Shown: piece after piece, positions 24,192-33,036 of the stretch
Numbering within the stretch: position 1 is the stretch's first letter
Layout: each line of letters opens with the position of its first letter
Assembly (NCBI GenBank): GCA_902774155.1
Contig: CACYHF010000038.1
Location: forward strand, 1 to 53,279
Reading direction: 5' to 3'
Length of the DNA: 53,279 nt
From: an uncultured Bacteroidia bacterium
GTDB lineage: Bacteria; Bacteroidota; Bacteroidia; Bacteroidales; UBA932
Position numbers and translations under genes: made by a program
The notes under the pieces: generated by a model
What the model was told of the DNA's origin: nothing
Database searches by the model: none
What the model saw: only the letters and a program-made list of their open reading frames with translations

Positions 24192-26530
24192 TTACAGGCC
24201 GACAGTAGCGGTTTTGAGTCCTTTTGCCTTGACGGTAACCGTTACCGGCCCCGGGCCCGTACGGCGCAGGATGGCCGATGCCTTTCCGTGGAAGGCGGGC
24301 AGCTCCGTACTGTAGAAGGGAACGTGGGAGGTGGGGTCGCCGGCATCGGTGGCCAGGATGACGGCCGCCCCTTTCACGCTGAAGGAAACCAGGTTATCGG
24401 CATCCGGCACCAGGGTGCCTTTTTTGTCCAACACGTCCACCGTCACGTAAATAAGGTCTTCCCCGGCATAGTCCACGGAGGCGTCCAGGCGGGCCGCTTT
24501 ACCGGCGGTGACCACCTTGTCACGCGCCCATTCGCGCCCGTCCTTATATACAATCACATCCACTGTTCCGGGCCGATACACCACCTGGTCCCACACGATC
24601 CGGTAGCCGTCCCGGGGCTTCCGTCCCTGGGAAACCCCGTTCACGAAGAGTTCGGCCTCGTCGCCGGAAGTGTACACGTGTACCGGCGTCACCTGCCCTT
24701 CGCGGCCGGGCCAGGTCCAGTGCGGCAGAATGTGCGCCATGGGAAGGTTCGGCCGCCAGCGGGCCTGGTATAGCCAGAAGCGGTCCTTGGGGAAGCCGGC
24801 CAGGTCGATGATGCCGAAGTAGGAACTGCGCGAAGGCAGCGGGACATCGGCAATGGCCTGGCCCCAGCCGGCCACCATCTTCTTGAAGGCCTCCCGTTCC
24901 TCTTCCGTATGGAAATTGGTGAGGACGGAAGGGTCCATATTAAATGGCGTGGGTTCGCCCAGGTAATCGTAGCCGGTCCAGACAAACTCGCCGGCGCATT
25001 CCGGCACCTGGTCTTCGTACTGCCATTCATAATCCGGCTTGGAGGCCCAGCCGGGGGCGTATAGGTCGTAGGAACTCACCTGGAACGGCGGGTTCATGTC
25101 CCAACCTTTTCCTTTCTCCTGTTCCACCGGGAAGCGGTAATACCCGCGCGTAGAGATGCAGGAGGCCGTTTCGGAGCCATACACCGGCTGGCCGGGATGG
25201 GTGTCGCGGAACTGCTCATACAGGTGCGGCTTGTAGTTGAAACCGTACACATCCAGCGTGGCGGCATAGGCCGTAAAGGCCGCGCCGGGGTTGTCGTTGC
25301 CCGCCGTGGTGGGACGGGTGGGATCTTCGCGATGGCAGATATCCGTAAGCAGCTGGGGAATCCACCAGCGGGTGCTATCGCCTTGCTCTCCGCATTCGTT
25401 GCCGATACTCCAGGCAATCACGCTGGGGTGGTTGCGGTCCCGGTGGATCATGGCCACCAGGTCTTTTTCGGCCCATTCTTCAAAAAGGGTGGCGTAACCG
25501 TTCTCCTTTTTGGGCCAGGTCCAGGTGTCCGTAAGTTCGTCCAGCACCAGGAAGCCCATTCGGTCGCAAAGGTCCAGCAGTTCCGGTGCCGGAGGGTTGT
25601 GGCTGGTGCGGATTGCGTTGCAACCCATTTGCTTGAGCATCGTGAGGCGGCGCACCCAGGCATCATCGTTCCACACGGCACCTAGCGCACCGGCATCGTG
25701 GTGCAGGCACACGCCTTTAAGGAAGGTCTTGGCGCCGTTCAGGTAAAAGCCGTCGGTGCGCCACTCGGCCTCTCGGATGCCAAAAGGCGTTTCATAAGTT
25801 TCCGGGCCGATGGTGGTGCGGGCCACGTACAGTTCCGGCGTTTCTGGAGACCAGCGGCACGGCTGGTCAATGGTGAAGGTCTGCTCCACCGGCTTCCCAT
25901 CATAAATTTGCACGGCGCGGGTGTCCGAGGCCCCGTAATGAGCGTAATCTGCTGCGGATGGTCCGTCTTGATGCGCGTGCACAGCTTAACCACAGCACTG
26001 CTGCCATCGGCCTGCGTGGTCACATAAGTGCCCCAATGGGCCACGGCGGTTTTCTCCGAGCAGGTGAGCCAGACGTTGCGGTAGATGCCGCCGCCGGGGT
26101 ACCAGCGGGAGCTTTCCGGCTTGTTGTCCAGCTTGATTTCTATGAGGTTGTCCCCCTCTTTGAGCCAGGGGTTCAGCTCTACGGCCCAGGAAGCATAGCC
26201 GTAAGGCCAGCCACCGGCTTCGGCCCCGTTGACGTATACTTTGGCGTTGGAGAAGGCGCCGTCCACTTCCAGCCGCCAGTCCTTGTCCAGGTTCTCTATG
26301 GGCAGGGTTTTGCTATAAGTAGCTTGTCCCCACCAGGCCAGTTTGCCGGTTTCGCCGGGGTTCTCCTGCACGAAGGGCTGTTCCACGCCCCAGTCGTGCG
26401 GGAGGTCCAGCACGCGGGAGGCGCCATCCTTGGAAAAGGTCCATCCTTCGTTCCACAATTGCCGTCCGCCGGGCTGGGCGGCTGCGCTCAGGGTCAGGAA
26501 AATACTCAGTAAAAGGGAATATCTTTTCAT
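24192..26530 (-). pseudogene. GH2 beta-galactosidase-like glycosidase, split by a frameshift
   Basis: From ATG 26530 (signal MKRYSLLLSIFLTLSAAAQ) the frame encodes the GH2 sugar-binding domain (LWNEGWTFSKDG, LPHDWGVEQPF, NAKVYVNG, SSRWYPGGGIYRNVWL) as far as DHPQQITLI near 25938. Coherent sequence then continues in another frame to 24192: GFYLNGAKTFLKGVCLHHD, the acid/base Glu in IAWSIGNECGE, and the nucleophile Glu in VYGSETAS. Both frames make sense around the GGGG run at 25939-25942, so a single-base indel explains it. The whole gene would give about 779 residues. Whether the lesion is real or a sequencing error cannot be told. It belongs behind the metallophosphatase (11-nt gap); the likely role is extracytoplasmic removal of beta-galactosyl or related residues. 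Confidence 0.88.
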
Positions 26531-26541
26531 ACTAATCCGTT

Positions 26542-27669
26542 TTATCTCAATTGTTTGCGCTTACCGTTATCCGTTACGGAATAATAGCGGCCGTTCTCAA
26601 TGAGGAGGGCGCGGCTGCGGTGCTTCCTGCGGTTTTCGGCGTTGTTCACGTTCACATCTATCACGCGGCCGTCATAGAAAGTTCTAACATTCTTGAAAAT
26701 GGTGTGACCCACGATGATATGGTCCACATTATAACGGGTGCGGATCAGGTCCAGGGTATCGGCCGATACGGGGCGGCGCTTGGCCTCTTTCATCACCAGG
26801 CCCCGGTACCAGATGGGACCGTAAGAGCCGTAGAGGAAGTCCAGGGTGTCGCTCAGGGCCTTCCGGGCCTTGTTTTTCATGAACAGCGCCTTGCTGATTT
26901 TGGCGTTCACCTCCGGAATGGGAAGATTCCAGTCGTAGAAATCCTTGCCGATACCGGCGTGAACGTACAGGTCCCGGCCCAGGACGCTCACCGTGTTCCA
27001 GCTGGCGATCCATCGGCCCAGTTCCGAATCAGGGCCGATCATATCTTTGTATTCCATCTCCAGCAGGCGCGGCAGAATCTTGTACTTGGGGTCTGCGTAG
27101 CGCATGTCGCCGGCGAACTCCATGGGCTCGTGGTTGCCCAGGAGCATCACCACCGAACCGCCGGCATCGGCCGCTTCCTGCTGCAACTTGTAGAAGAACC
27201 AGTAGATGGCCGTTACGTCCTTTCCCCGGTCGGCGATGTCCCCGATGACCACCAGCCGGTTGGGGCCATAGGCCCAGTGCAGATTGGGATCGATGACCTG
27301 GTTCCCCTGCAGCAGGCTGATCACGCAGTCCAGCCGGCCGTGGGGATCCGACATCACCAAGGTGCGCTCCGGGGTGTCCTGCAGGAGCCAGTTTCCCCGT
27401 TGAAAGGGCCTGAGCTGCACCTCGAAGGGATACAGGCCCCGGTGGTCCGTAACCTGGAAAGTGTAGTTTTCCGGCAACTCCGTCCAATGGTTCTGCAGGA
27501 TGTTTCCCTGGTAATCCACACGGATTACGTCCACGCCGTCGGGACGGAAGAGGATATACGGCCCGTCGGCCGAAAGGCTGTCCTTGGGGCTGACGGGTGT
27601 GCCCGCCCACGCCTGAGAGAAGGGAAGAAGAAGGGCCAGGGCCCAAAGGATGTATGTAATCTTTTTCAT
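26542..27669 (-). CDS. Exported calcineurin-like metallophosphatase
   Basis: 375 residues. The signal peptide is MKKITYILWALALLLPFSQAWA. The metallophosphoesterase motifs appear in order: SDPHGRLD, VIGDIADRGKD, LLGNHEPMEF, and a late VGHTIFKN with its metal-binding His. These residues hold a di-metal centre. Substrate is unknown; the Bacteroidota members resemble Ser/Thr phosphatase-like (Shewanella type) enzymes. It is periplasmic by inference and the first gene of the minus-strand cluster, with its own promoter. Confidence 0.9.
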   Translation of the reverse strand: MKKITYILWALALLLPFSQAWAGTPVSPKDSLSADGPYILFRPDGVDVIRVDYQGNILQNHWTELPENYTFQVTDHRGLYPFEVQLRPFQRGNWLLQDTPERTLVMSDPHGRLDCVISLLQGNQVIDPNLHWAYGPNRLVVIGDIADRGKDVTAIYWFFYKLQQEAADAGGSVVMLLGNHEPMEFAGDMRYADPKYKILPRLLEMEYKDMIGPDSELGRWIASWNTVSVLGRDLYVHAGIGKDFYDWNLPIPEVNAKISKALFMKNKARKALSDTLDFLYGSYGPIWYRGLVMKEAKRRPVSADTLDLIRTRYNVDHIIVGHTIFKNVRTFYDGRVIDVNVNNAENRRKHRSRALLIENGRYYSVTDNGKRKQLR

Positions 27670-27676
27670 AAGTATG

Positions 27677-27707
27677 CGAAAATAACGAATTCCTGCCGTT
27701 TTATCAA
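27677..27707 (-). promoter_or_regulatory. Promoter of the metallophosphatase cluster
   Basis: On the minus strand TTG (27707-27705), 20 nt, then TATTTTCG (27684-27677), one mismatch from TAnnTTTG, 7 nt before the ATG. The 5' UTR would be almost absent. Confidence 0.5.
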
Positions 27708-27788
27708 GTCATGCCAAATGTAACCTCGGGCAAGGGACCTGTCACCCTTATATTTACGGAAAAAGGACTCAAGAACAAAAAAAATTTG

Positions 27789-27796
27789 TATATTTG
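27789..27796 (+). promoter_or_regulatory. -7 element of the 27824 OMP gene
   Basis: TATATTTG, 27 nt before the ATG; no clear -33 element is seen. Confidence 0.55.
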
Positions 27797-27823
27797 TCAG
27801 ATTTCATAAAAAATTGAATACTG

Positions 27824-28690
27824 ATGAAAAAACTATTCGCCATTTTCCTGATGCTGGTGTCCCTGTCTTCCTTTGCCCAAGAGAAGAAGAAACTCATTGA
27901 CGGCGTCCTGAACCGTTTCACGGATGAGAAGAAGGGTCATACCGTATTTATAGAAAAAGGAAGTCGCGCTTTCGGTTTCAGCGGCGGCTATCGTAACTTG
28001 ATTATAGGCGGCAACAATCTGGGAGACGGTTATTCCATCCTCTCCTTCCTGAATATCGGCAACGGAAGGCTGCACATCTATAATTTCTCCCCCAAGTTCG
28101 CTTATTTTGTGGCCGATGACCTTGCAGTGGGCGTAAAGCTGAACTACAGCGGATACCTGCTGGATTCGGACCTGAACCTCAATCTGGGTCAGGTGGGCGA
28201 GTTAGAACTCCTTAACCGCCACATGCACAACAACAGCTGGGGCGGATCGGTATACATGGACAAGTATCTGTCGGTATTCGGCAGCAAAATATTCGGTTTT
28301 TTGGGCGAACTCCAACTGTATGGCCGCTATGTCAACACCATGTCCTGTGGCATCATCGATACGGAAAAGTATAAAGATGCAGACGGGAACATCCAGGAAC
28401 GCAACATAACCCCCTACCGCGATCTGGCCAACCAGCGCGTCTCTTCCGGCTTCAACGTAGGACTGCACCTTAATGTGGGAGCCATGGCCCGCTTGCGTGA
28501 CGGAAGCTCCCTTCAGGTTCTTATCCCCGTCGTAGGTATCTCCTACAGCCGCACCAACCAGAATAAATATTCAGACGGCAAGGTGAGCAACCAGGGACAT
28601 ATCTCCCAGTTCAACGTGCTGCGTAAACTGGACCTCATAGGTGTCCAGATCGGTTACGTCCGTTACATCAAGCCCCAGAAGAAGCGTTGA
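27824..28690 (+). CDS. Putative outer-membrane beta-barrel protein of unknown function
   Basis: 288 residues starting MKKLFAIFLMLVSLSSFAQ, a clear signal peptide. The mature protein is built from alternating strands such as AFGFSGGYRNLIIGG, YFVADDLAVGVKLNYSGYLL and FLGELQLYGRYV. It ends in a strand IGVQIGYVRYIKPQKKR, close to an outer-membrane barrel C-terminus. No enzymatic motif is visible. It stands alone between a divergent metallophosphatase and the str operon. Confidence 0.7.
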   Translation: MKKLFAIFLMLVSLSSFAQEKKKLIDGVLNRFTDEKKGHTVFIEKGSRAFGFSGGYRNLIIGGNNLGDGYSILSFLNIGNGRLHIYNFSPKFAYFVADDLAVGVKLNYSGYLLDSDLNLNLGQVGELELLNRHMHNNSWGGSVYMDKYLSVFGSKIFGFLGELQLYGRYVNTMSCGIIDTEKYKDADGNIQERNITPYRDLANQRVSSGFNVGLHLNVGAMARLRDGSSLQVLIPVVGISYSRTNQNKYSDGKVSNQGHISQFNVLRKLDLIGVQIGYVRYIKPQKKR

Positions 28691-28713
28691 CAGTAGCCGT
28701 CCCTGTTCAAAAC

Positions 28714-28744
28714 TTTGTTAATTAAAATATTTTTCTTATCTTTG
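28714..28744 (+). promoter_or_regulatory. Promoter of the str operon
   Basis: TTTG (28714-28717), 19 nt, TATCTTTG (28737-28744): both elements perfect. Confidence 0.82.
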
Positions 28745-28747
28745 CAG

Positions 28748-28782
28748 CCCATTTTGCGGGGACATAAGCCCTTCAAAATGGG
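28748..28782 (+). promoter_or_regulatory. Leader hairpin upstream of rpsL
   Basis: CCCATTTTG (28748-28756) pairs exactly with CAAAATGGG (28774-28782); inside, GGGG can pair with GCCC. It forms at the 5' end of the str operon mRNA, 33 nt before the rpsL ATG, and has no T-run. It may be a ribosomal protein autoregulatory leader; the binding protein is unknown. Confidence 0.55.
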
Positions 28783-28815
28783 TTGTAACTATAACTTTTT
28801 TATTAACAAACATTT

Positions 28816-29205
28816 ATGCCTACAATTCAACAACTTGTCCGTAAAGGACGCGAGGCCCTCGAAGTAAAGAGTAAGTCTCGTGCGTTGGATGCTTGCCCTC
28901 AGAAGCGTGGTGTTTGTCTGCGTGTTTACACGACAACCCCTAAAAAGCCGAACTCCGCTATGCGTAAGGTAGCCCGTGTTCGTCTTTCCAACGCTAAAGA
29001 GGTCAACGCCTACATCCCGGGCGAAGGCCACAACCTCCAGGAACACAGCATCGTGCTGGTCCGCGGCGGTCGTGTAAAGGACCTTCCCGGTGTACGTTAC
29101 CACATCCTTAGAGGTGCCTTGGATACCGCCGGCGTAGATGGACGTACTCAGTCTCGTTCCCTCTATGGCGCCAAACGTCCCAAGAAAGCCAAAGCTAAGA
29201 AGTAA
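28816..29205 (+). CDS. rpsL: Ribosomal protein S12
   Basis: 129 residues, intact. The streptomycin-region motifs [18 protein letters not shown] and [19 protein letters not shown] are present, as is [10 protein letters not shown]. The tail is slightly shorter than in other Bacteroidota (about 134-138), ending KKAKAKK. It sits in the decoding centre of the 30S subunit. First gene of rpsL-rpsG-fusA-rpsJ, with a leader hairpin and a strong promoter. Confidence 0.97.
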   Translation: MPTIQQLVRKGREALEVKSKSRALDACPQKRGVCLRVYTTTPKKPNSAMRKVARVRLSNAKEVNAYIPGEGHNLQEHSIVLVRGGRVKDLPGVRYHILRGALDTAGVDGRTQSRSLYGAKRPKKAKAKK

Positions 29206-29230
29206 TTTTCACCTTTAATTCTTTTTCAAA

Positions 29231-29756
29231 ATGAGAAAAGCGAAGCCTAAAAAGAGGATTCTACTTCCTGATCCTAAGTTTCACGATGTGGAGGTTACCC
29301 GTTTCGTGAACAATCTTATGCTGCAGGGTTCACGATGTGGAGGTTACCCGTTTCGTGAACAATCTTATGCTGCAGGGAAAGAAGAGTATCGCATTTGCTA
29401 TCTTTTATGATGCCATCGACATGGTAGGCGAGAAGATGAAAGATTCTGACCAGGCTCCTCTCGATATTTGGAAGAAAGCACTCGAGAACGTGACCCCTCA
29501 GATCGAGGTGAAGTCCCGTCGTATCGGTGGTGCCAACTTCCAGGTGCCGACCGAGTTGCGTCCGGAACGGAAAGTCTCCGTGGCCATGAAGAACATGATT
29601 CAGTTCGCCCGTAAGCGTTCCGGTCACTCGATGGCAGAAAAACTTTGCGCCGAAATCGTCGCTGCTTTCAACAACGAAGGTGGTGCCTTCAAGCGCAAGG
29701 AAGATATGCACAGAATGGCCGAGGCCAACAAGGCCTTTGCACACTTCCGTTTCTAA
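29231..29756 (+). pseudogene. rpsG: Ribosomal protein S7, frame broken by a 49-bp tandem duplication
   Basis: ATG 29231 begins [20 protein letters not shown] and reads S7 to NNLMLQG. A second copy of the preceding 49 bases then shifts the frame and stops translation within about 25 codons. Removing one copy gives exactly 159 codons (158 residues and stop), the normal Bacteroidota length, ending [12 protein letters not shown]. Other motifs: [17 protein letters not shown] and [13 protein letters not shown]. Translation could in principle restart at ATG 29337, but that product lacks the 28S/16S-contacting N-terminus. S7 nucleates the 30S head and is essential, so misassembly is likely. Confidence 0.92.
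29280..29377 (+). repeat. Exact 49-bp tandem duplication inside rpsG
   Basis: The unit starting TTCACGATGTGG and ending CTTATGCTGCAGGG occurs at 29280-29328 and again at 29329-29377 without any difference. 49 is not a multiple of three, so the duplication shifts the frame. Confidence 0.98.
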
Positions 29757-29768
29757 GCTGCATGCTAA

Positions 29769-31883
29769 ATGGCAAAGAGAGATCTTAAATTCACGCGCAA
29801 TATCGGCATCATGGCACACATCGATGCCGGTAAGACCACCACGTCCGAGCGCATCCTGTATTATACCGGGAAAACGCACAAGATCGGGGAGGTGCACGAA
29901 GGAGCTGCCACCATGGACTGGATGGTGCAGGAGCAGGAGCGCGGTATCACCATCACTTCTGCCGCTACCACCGCCTTCTGGCACTACAACGGCGAAACCT
30001 ACCAGATCAACCTGATCGATACTCCCGGTCACGTGGACTTCACCGTAGAGGTGGAGCGCAGCCTGCGTGTACTGGACGGCACCGTGGCTACTTTCTGCGC
30101 CGTGGGTCGCGTACAGCCTCAGAGTGAGACCGTATGGCGCCAGGCCGATAAGTATGGCGTGCCTAAGATCGCGTATGTGAACAAGATGGACCGCGTGGGC
30201 GCCGATTTCCTCTCCTGTGTGGAAGAAATCAAGACCAAGCTGGGCGCCACGGCCGTTCCCATCTGCCTTCCCATCGGTGCCGAAGACAAGTTCGAAGGCA
30301 TTGTGGACCTCATCGACATGAAGGCCATCTTCTACAACAGTTCAGAGGAGCTCGTCAACTACCACGAAGGCGAGATTCCCGCCGATCTGAAGGGAGAGGC
30401 CGCCCGTTGGCGGGACATCCTCCTGGAAACGGCTGCAGAGTGCGATGAGACCCTCATGGAGAAGTATTTCGAGGATCCCGACTCCCTCACCAAGGAAGAA
30501 ATCATCGCCGCCATCCGCAAGGGCTGCATCTCTATGCAGATCGTCCCTGCCTGCTGCGGTTCTTCCTTCAAGAACAAGGGCGTACAGTTCCTCCTGGATG
30601 CCGTGATGCGGTATCTGCCTTCTCCGCTGGACAAGGGCGCCGTTAAGGGCACCCAGCCCCGCACCGGTGAAGAAATCACCCGCAAACCTTCGGCCGATGA
30701 GCCGTTCTGCGCGTTGGTGTTCAAGATCGCCACGGATCCGTTCGTGGGCCGTCTGGCCTTCCTGCGCGCCTACTCCGGCCGTCTGGATGCCGGTTCCTAC
30801 GTGTACAACACGCGCACCGGCAAGAAGGAAAGGGTAGCCCGCCTGTACCAGATGCACTCCAACCACCAGAACCCCATCGAGTTCGTGGAGGCCGGCGACA
30901 TCTGCGCCGCCGTGGGCTTCAAAGACCTGCGCACCGGTGACACCGTGTGCCTGGAGGAAAAGCCCATTACCCTGGAAACCATGGAGTTCCCGGATCCCGT
31001 GATCGGTATCGCCGTAGAGCCCAAGACCCAGAAAGACTTGGACAAGCTGGGCATCGCCCTGGCCAAACTGGCCGAGGAAGACCCCACCTTCACGGTGAAG
31101 AGCGACCACGAAACCGGCCAGACCGTGATCAGCGGCATGGGTGAGCTCCACCTGGACATCATCGTGGACCGTCTGCGTCGCGAATTCGGCGTGGACATCA
31201 ACCAGGGCGCCCCGCAGGTGAACTACAAGGAAAGCATTACCGCCAGCCACCAGCTCCGCGAAGTCTTCAAGAAGCAGACCGGCGGCCGCGGCAAGTTCGC
31301 AGACATTATCGTCAATATCTCTCCTGCCGATGAAGGCGTACAGGGTCTTCAGTTCATCAATTCGGTCAAGGGTGGCAACATCCCCAAGGAATTCATCCCG
31401 TCCATCGAAAAGGGTTTCCAGTCGGCCATGCTGAATGGTGTCCTTGCCGGGTACGAGGTGCCTTCCCTGAAGGTGGAGGTCATCGACGGCAGCTACCATC
31501 CGGTGGATTCGGACCAGCTCTCCTTCGAGCTGGCCGCCCGCATGGCCTTCCGTCACGCTTGCCCCAAGTGCAAGCCCGTCCTGCTGGAACCCATCATGAG
31601 TCTGGAGGTAGTTACCCCCGAAGACTATATGGGTGACATCGTGGGAGACCTCAACCGCCGCCGCGGCCAGATTGTGGCCATGGACTCTACCGCCAATGGA
31701 GCACGCATCGTCAAAGCCTTTGTTCCGCTCTCGGAGCAGTTTGGTTACGTGACCGTGCTGCGTACGCTGTCCTCCGGACGCGCCACCAGCACCATGACGT
31801 TCGACCACTACGCCGAAGTCCCCGCCAACCTGGCCAAGGACATCATCGAGAAGAGCGGTTACCGGGTAGTTGACGACGAGTAA
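29769..31883 (+). CDS. fusA: Elongation factor G
   Basis: 704 residues, intact. G-domain motifs: [15 protein letters not shown] (P-loop), the switch I region [18 protein letters not shown] and NKMDRVGAD. Domain II follows, then domains III-V with [14 protein letters not shown] and the C-terminal [12 protein letters not shown]. It drives translocation and, with RRF, ribosome recycling. Length and order are as in other Bacteroidota. It starts 12 nt after rpsG and precedes rpsJ by 31 nt. Confidence 0.98.
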   Translation: MAKRDLKFTRNIGIMAHIDAGKTTTSERILYYTGKTHKIGEVHEGAATMDWMVQEQERGITITSAATTAFWHYNGETYQINLIDTPGHVDFTVEVERSLRVLDGTVATFCAVGRVQPQSETVWRQADKYGVPKIAYVNKMDRVGADFLSCVEEIKTKLGATAVPICLPIGAEDKFEGIVDLIDMKAIFYNSSEELVNYHEGEIPADLKGEAARWRDILLETAAECDETLMEKYFEDPDSLTKEEIIAAIRKGCISMQIVPACCGSSFKNKGVQFLLDAVMRYLPSPLDKGAVKGTQPRTGEEITRKPSADEPFCALVFKIATDPFVGRLAFLRAYSGRLDAGSYVYNTRTGKKERVARLYQMHSNHQNPIEFVEAGDICAAVGFKDLRTGDTVCLEEKPITLETMEFPDPVIGIAVEPKTQKDLDKLGIALAKLAEEDPTFTVKSDHETGQTVISGMGELHLDIIVDRLRREFGVDINQGAPQVNYKESITASHQLREVFKKQTGGRGKFADIIVNISPADEGVQGLQFINSVKGGNIPKEFIPSIEKGFQSAMLNGVLAGYEVPSLKVEVIDGSYHPVDSDQLSFELAARMAFRHACPKCKPVLLEPIMSLEVVTPEDYMGDIVGDLNRRRGQIVAMDSTANGARIVKAFVPLSEQFGYVTVLRTLSSGRATSTMTFDHYAEVPANLAKDIIEKSGYRVVDDE

Positions 31884-31914
31884 AAATTTAGCAAAAAGTT
31901 AAAAAGTAATTGAT

Positions 31915-32171
31915 ATGAGCCAGAAAATCAGAATCAAGCTGAAATCTTTCGATCACATGCTGGTGGACAAGTCCGCCGCCAAGATCGTCGATACAGTGAG
32001 AAGATCTTCACTGTGAACCGCTCCACCTTCGTGAACAAGAAGAGCCGCGAGCAGTTCGAGTTGGACTCCTATGTTCGCCTGATCGACATCGACGATTCCA
32101 ACGCCAAAACCGTAGACGCCCTCATGAAGCTCGAGCTTCCCTCCGGCGTCGAGGTCGAGATCAAAGTGTGA
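31915..32171 (+). pseudogene. rpsJ: Ribosomal protein S10, frame broken by a 49-nt deletion
   Basis: ATG 31915 reads [20 protein letters not shown] to IVDTV. The sequence jumps from there to [20 protein letters not shown] in another frame and ends normally GVEVEIKV. The missing part is the loop that normally holds TGA-x-V-x-GP-x-PLPTH. Present length is 257 nt; the standard 101-residue gene is 306, so exactly 49 nt are missing. As written, translation stops at a TGA near 32017. S10 is essential for the 30S subunit and antitermination, so a sequence artefact is likely. No rplC or other S10-operon gene follows; a terminator and a tRNA gene do. Confidence 0.9.
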
Positions 32172-32193
32172 GGCTAGCCCTCGCAGTATGAGA

Positions 32194-32222
32194 AAAGCAG
32201 TCTGGCACCAGACTGCTTTCTT
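32194..32222 (+). terminator. Terminator after rpsJ
   Basis: AAAGCAGTCTGG (32194-32205) pairs with CCAGACTGCTTT (32208-32219), followed by a short broken T stretch, 22 nt after the rpsJ stop. It probably ends the str operon. Confidence 0.75.
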
Positions 32223-32295
<73 letters not shown>

Positions 32296-32298
32296 CTT

Positions 32299-32330
32299 AA
32301 AAAAGCCGGCATTGTATTGCCGGCTTTTTT
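32299..32330 (+). terminator. Terminator of the tRNA gene
   Basis: AGCCGGCA and TTGCCGGCT form a stem around a short loop at 32304-32325, with A-run before and T-run after; it lies directly behind the tRNA. Confidence 0.9.
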
Positions 32331-32375
32331 GTGGCCCCCTTTCTCATTGTTCTGGTGTGTTTGCCTGGGGAAATA

Positions 32376-32407
32376 TTTGGGAATAAGCGGAAAAAAGTGT
32401 ATATTGG
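32376..32407 (+). promoter_or_regulatory. Promoter of the nitroreductase-dsbD operon
   Basis: TTTG (32376-32379), 20 nt, TATATTGG (32400-32407), one mismatch in the -7 element, 26 nt before the ATG. Confidence 0.65.
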
Positions 32408-32433
32408 CAGTCTAACAGTAAAACCAACGAGTC

Positions 32434-33033
32434 ATGAATAAACTCCTGCAGAAACTCAGTGACATTACCAATATCCACAAGCGTGCCGCTTTTTCGGATA
32501 TTCCGGACCGTCTTCCCACGCGCGAAAGCGAGTTTTATGCCCTGGCCAAGGAACGTTATTCCTGCCGGGAATTCAAGGATACGCCCCTGACAGATATCCA
32601 GATCAACCACATCCTGGAGGCCGCCCGCGTGGCTCCTTCGGCCGCCAACAAACAGCCGGTGCACGTGTGGGTGGTCAAGAGCCCCGAAGCGTTGGACAAA
32701 CTGCGCAATGCCACGGATTATACCTTCAACGCCCCCGTGGTGTTTATGGTAGGCGCCAGTAGGGATGCCGCCTGGGTGCGCAAGTACGACGGCAAGAATC
32801 TGGCCGATGTGGATGCCGCCATCGTGGGCACGCACATTATGCTGGAAGCCGCCGCCTGGGGCCTGGGCAATATCTGGATCGGTTCCTTCGATCCCGCCAA
32901 GATCAAGGCCGATTTCCCTGAAACGGCCGATTATGAAGTGGTGTGTATGATTCCGGTGGGCGTCGCAACAGCCGCTCCCAGCCAGCGGCACTGGGAACGC
33001 CTGCCCATGGAGGAATTTGCCTCGGAAATCTAA
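32434..33033 (+). CDS. Nitroreductase family protein
   Basis: 199 residues. FMN-binding motifs are visible: RYSCREFKDTPLTD, AARVAPSAANKQP, and AWGLGNIWIGSFDP near the C-terminus, ending with HWERLPMEEF. The family reduces nitro-aromatics, quinones or enones with NAD(P)H, or acts in dehalogenation; the physiological substrate is unknown. It is first in an operon with dsbD, a cysteine desulfidase and a fucosidase, 3 nt ahead of dsbD. Confidence 0.88.
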   Translation: MNKLLQKLSDITNIHKRAAFSDIPDRLPTRESEFYALAKERYSCREFKDTPLTDIQINHILEAARVAPSAANKQPVHVWVVKSPEALDKLRNATDYTFNAPVVFMVGASRDAAWVRKYDGKNLADVDAAIVGTHIMLEAAAWGLGNIWIGSFDPAKIKADFPETADYEVVCMIPVGVATAAPSQRHWERLPMEEFASEI

Positions 33034-33036
33034 ACC

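Noticed and set aside
25935-25945. Programmed -1 frameshift in the GH2 gene
   Set aside because: No X-XXY-YYZ site or downstream stem is visible at the GGGG run; a plain indel is simpler.
30342-31808. 488-codon antisense frame opposite fusA
   Set aside because: fusA is fully conserved on the plus strand; the antisense frame has no promoter or family resemblance.
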